Source of the DNA: Prado023 sp963736425
GTDB lineage: Bacteria; Actinomycetota; Actinomycetes; S36-B12; CAIYMF01
Reading direction: 5' to 3'
Assembly (NCBI GenBank): GCA_963736425.1
Contig: CAVTOX010000017.1
Coordinates: 62,001 to 126,000, forward strand
DNA: 64,000 bases
Shown here one piece after another: positions 63,194-64,000 of the stretch. Within the stretch, counting starts at the first letter, position 1; every line of letters starts with the position of its first letter. The notes beneath the pieces were generated by a model. It ran no database searches and was not told the origin of the DNA. It saw nothing but the letters and a program-made list of their open reading frames with translations. The position numbers and the translations under genes were made by a program.

Positions 63194-64000
63194 GTGAGAG
63201 CACGCCTGTCCACAAGTGCCGGGCCCACGTGCCGGCTGGGGGACTCGGGGCCGATGGTCGCCGAGGTTCGCACCCGGCTGCACCGGCTCGGCCTCATCGA
63301 GGACGGCCGCGGCGATGCCTTCGACGCGGAGCTCGACCGGGCAGTGCGTCAGTTCCAGCAGGAGCGTGGGATCGCCATGGACGGCTGCGTGGGCACGCAG
63401 ACGTTCCGGCGCCTCGAGGAGGCCCGGTGGCGCCTCGGTGACCGCGTCCTGTCGTTCCTCCCCGGGCATCTCATGGTCGGCGACGACGTGCTGGCCCTGC
63501 AGGAGCGCCTGACGGGCCTGGGGTTCTCGCCGGGGCGACCGGACGGCATCTTCGGCCGCCTCACTGATCATGCTGTTCGCGAGTTCCAGCTCAACACCGG
63601 CCTGCCCACCGACGGAACTGCTGGGCCCGACACCTTCCGGGCCCTGGGCCGATTGACCCGGACCGTCAGCGGGGGCGCGTCGACCGTCCTGCGGGAGCAG
63701 CAGGCCTTCGACGTGCTCCGCACAGGGGTGACGCACAAGGTCGTGCTGATCGACGCCGGCCCCGATCACCTGCACCGCGGCCATGCCGGCAACGGGCTGT
63801 CGGAGCAGGACATCGCCGCCGACATCGCCTCACGGGTGGAGGGCCGGCTGGCGGCCCTCGGAACGACCGTTCTGGTGACCGGACCGGCACGCGCGGGGCA
63901 CACATCCTTCGACGAGTCCGCACGGGCGGCCATCGCCAACGAGGTCGGTGCCGACGTCGTCATCTCCCTGCACTGTGACGCGCACACGAACCCCGAGGCT
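63194..64000 (+). CDS. cwlM: CwlM-like peptidoglycan-synthesis regulator, N-terminal part
   Basis: Two PG_binding_1 domains (about 13-75 and 90-155; CRLGDSGPMVAEVRTRLHRL and DDVLALQERLTGLGFSPGRP) are followed by an Amidase_3 fold (VVLIDAGPDHLHRGHAG ... SLHCDAH). There is no signal peptide, which fits a cytoplasmic protein. In mycobacteria CwlM is a PknB target that controls MurA, not an amidase. Here the first zinc ligand position (His in DPGHGG) is changed to DAGPDH, while the Glu (LSEQD) and second His (SLHCDAH) remain. The GTG at 63194 keeps the first domain complete; the C-terminus lies beyond the window. Confidence 0.88.
   Translation, partial: MRARLSTSAGPTCRLGDSGPMVAEVRTRLHRLGLIEDGRGDAFDAELDRAVRQFQQERGIAMDGCVGTQTFRRLEEARWRLGDRVLSFLPGHLMVGDDVLALQERLTGLGFSPGRPDGIFGRLTDHAVREFQLNTGLPTDGTAGPDTFRALGRLTRTVSGGASTVLREQQAFDVLRTGVTHKVVLIDAGPDHLHRGHAGNGLSEQDIAADIASRVEGRLAALGTTVLVTGPARAGHTSFDESARAAIANEVGADVVISLHCDAHTNPEA

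Overview
The window is high-GC actinobacterial chromosome, and its gene content places it near the replication origin. It carries three blocks that also lie close to oriC in mycobacteria and streptomycetes: dnaB with the rpsF-ssb-rpsR-rplI operon, the fhaA-fhaB-pstP-rodA-pbpA-pknB cell-wall/kinase cluster, and the cca-Nudix-DUF6049-murJ-trxB-trxA-cwlM run that normally leads into parB/parA. ino1 with its PadR neighbour, ponA next to a DUF5318 gene and a GT87 mannosyltransferase also match the mycobacterial neighbourhood, although the order is rearranged. I cannot name a genus from sequence alone. pknA and sigM are absent from the places where mycobacteria have them.

Layout. 0-7.5 kb: an aldo/keto reductase (cut by the window edge), a membrane PP2C phosphatase, a large LuxR-type ATPase regulator, an ABC exporter and trmL. 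8-20.8 kb: accessory genes (secreted nuclease, coiled-coil protein, MerR/TipAS regulator, LysE exporter, DUF429, DUF222/HNH, PD40 protein, SGNH hydrolase, oxidoreductase, ACT protein, DUF2200, DUF1232). 20.9-26.6 kb: dnaB, a low-molecular-weight phosphatase, an L,D-transpeptidase and the S6-SSB-S18-L9 operon. 26.8-36 kb: FemABX and alanine-racemase-like pair, GT87, ponA, DUF5318, a DNA glycosylase and an unusual galE. 36-43.7 kb: the pknB-to-fhaA cluster. 43.7-54.8 kb: transporters, ino1/padR, a CoA transferase, a lytic transglycosylase, tRNA-Leu, an acyltransferase and cca. 54.8-64 kb: Nudix, DUF6049, murJ, a stand-alone pseudokinase, trxB, trxA and cwlM.

How the genes fit together. The dominant theme is peptidoglycan synthesis and its Ser/Thr-kinase control. 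PknB and PstP are the kinase/phosphatase pair; FhaA, the MurJ-associated pseudokinase and CwlM correspond to known mycobacterial PknB targets or partners; RodA, PbpA, PonA, the L,D-transpeptidase, FemABX and MurJ make, export or cross-link the wall. A second theme is redox: trxB has a SigR/SigH-type promoter and ino1 feeds inositol to mycothiol and phosphatidylinositol.

Two global properties matter to anyone using this annotation. First, many starts are probably leaderless: a TANNNT -10 hexamer ends 6-8 nt before the start codon of at least 16 genes, and I used this to choose starts. Second, many conserved genes, including dnaB, ino1, cca and pstP, are broken by single-base shifts, most repaired by removing one base and concentrated at 9.7-21.5 kb. 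I read most of these as sequence errors, not biology.
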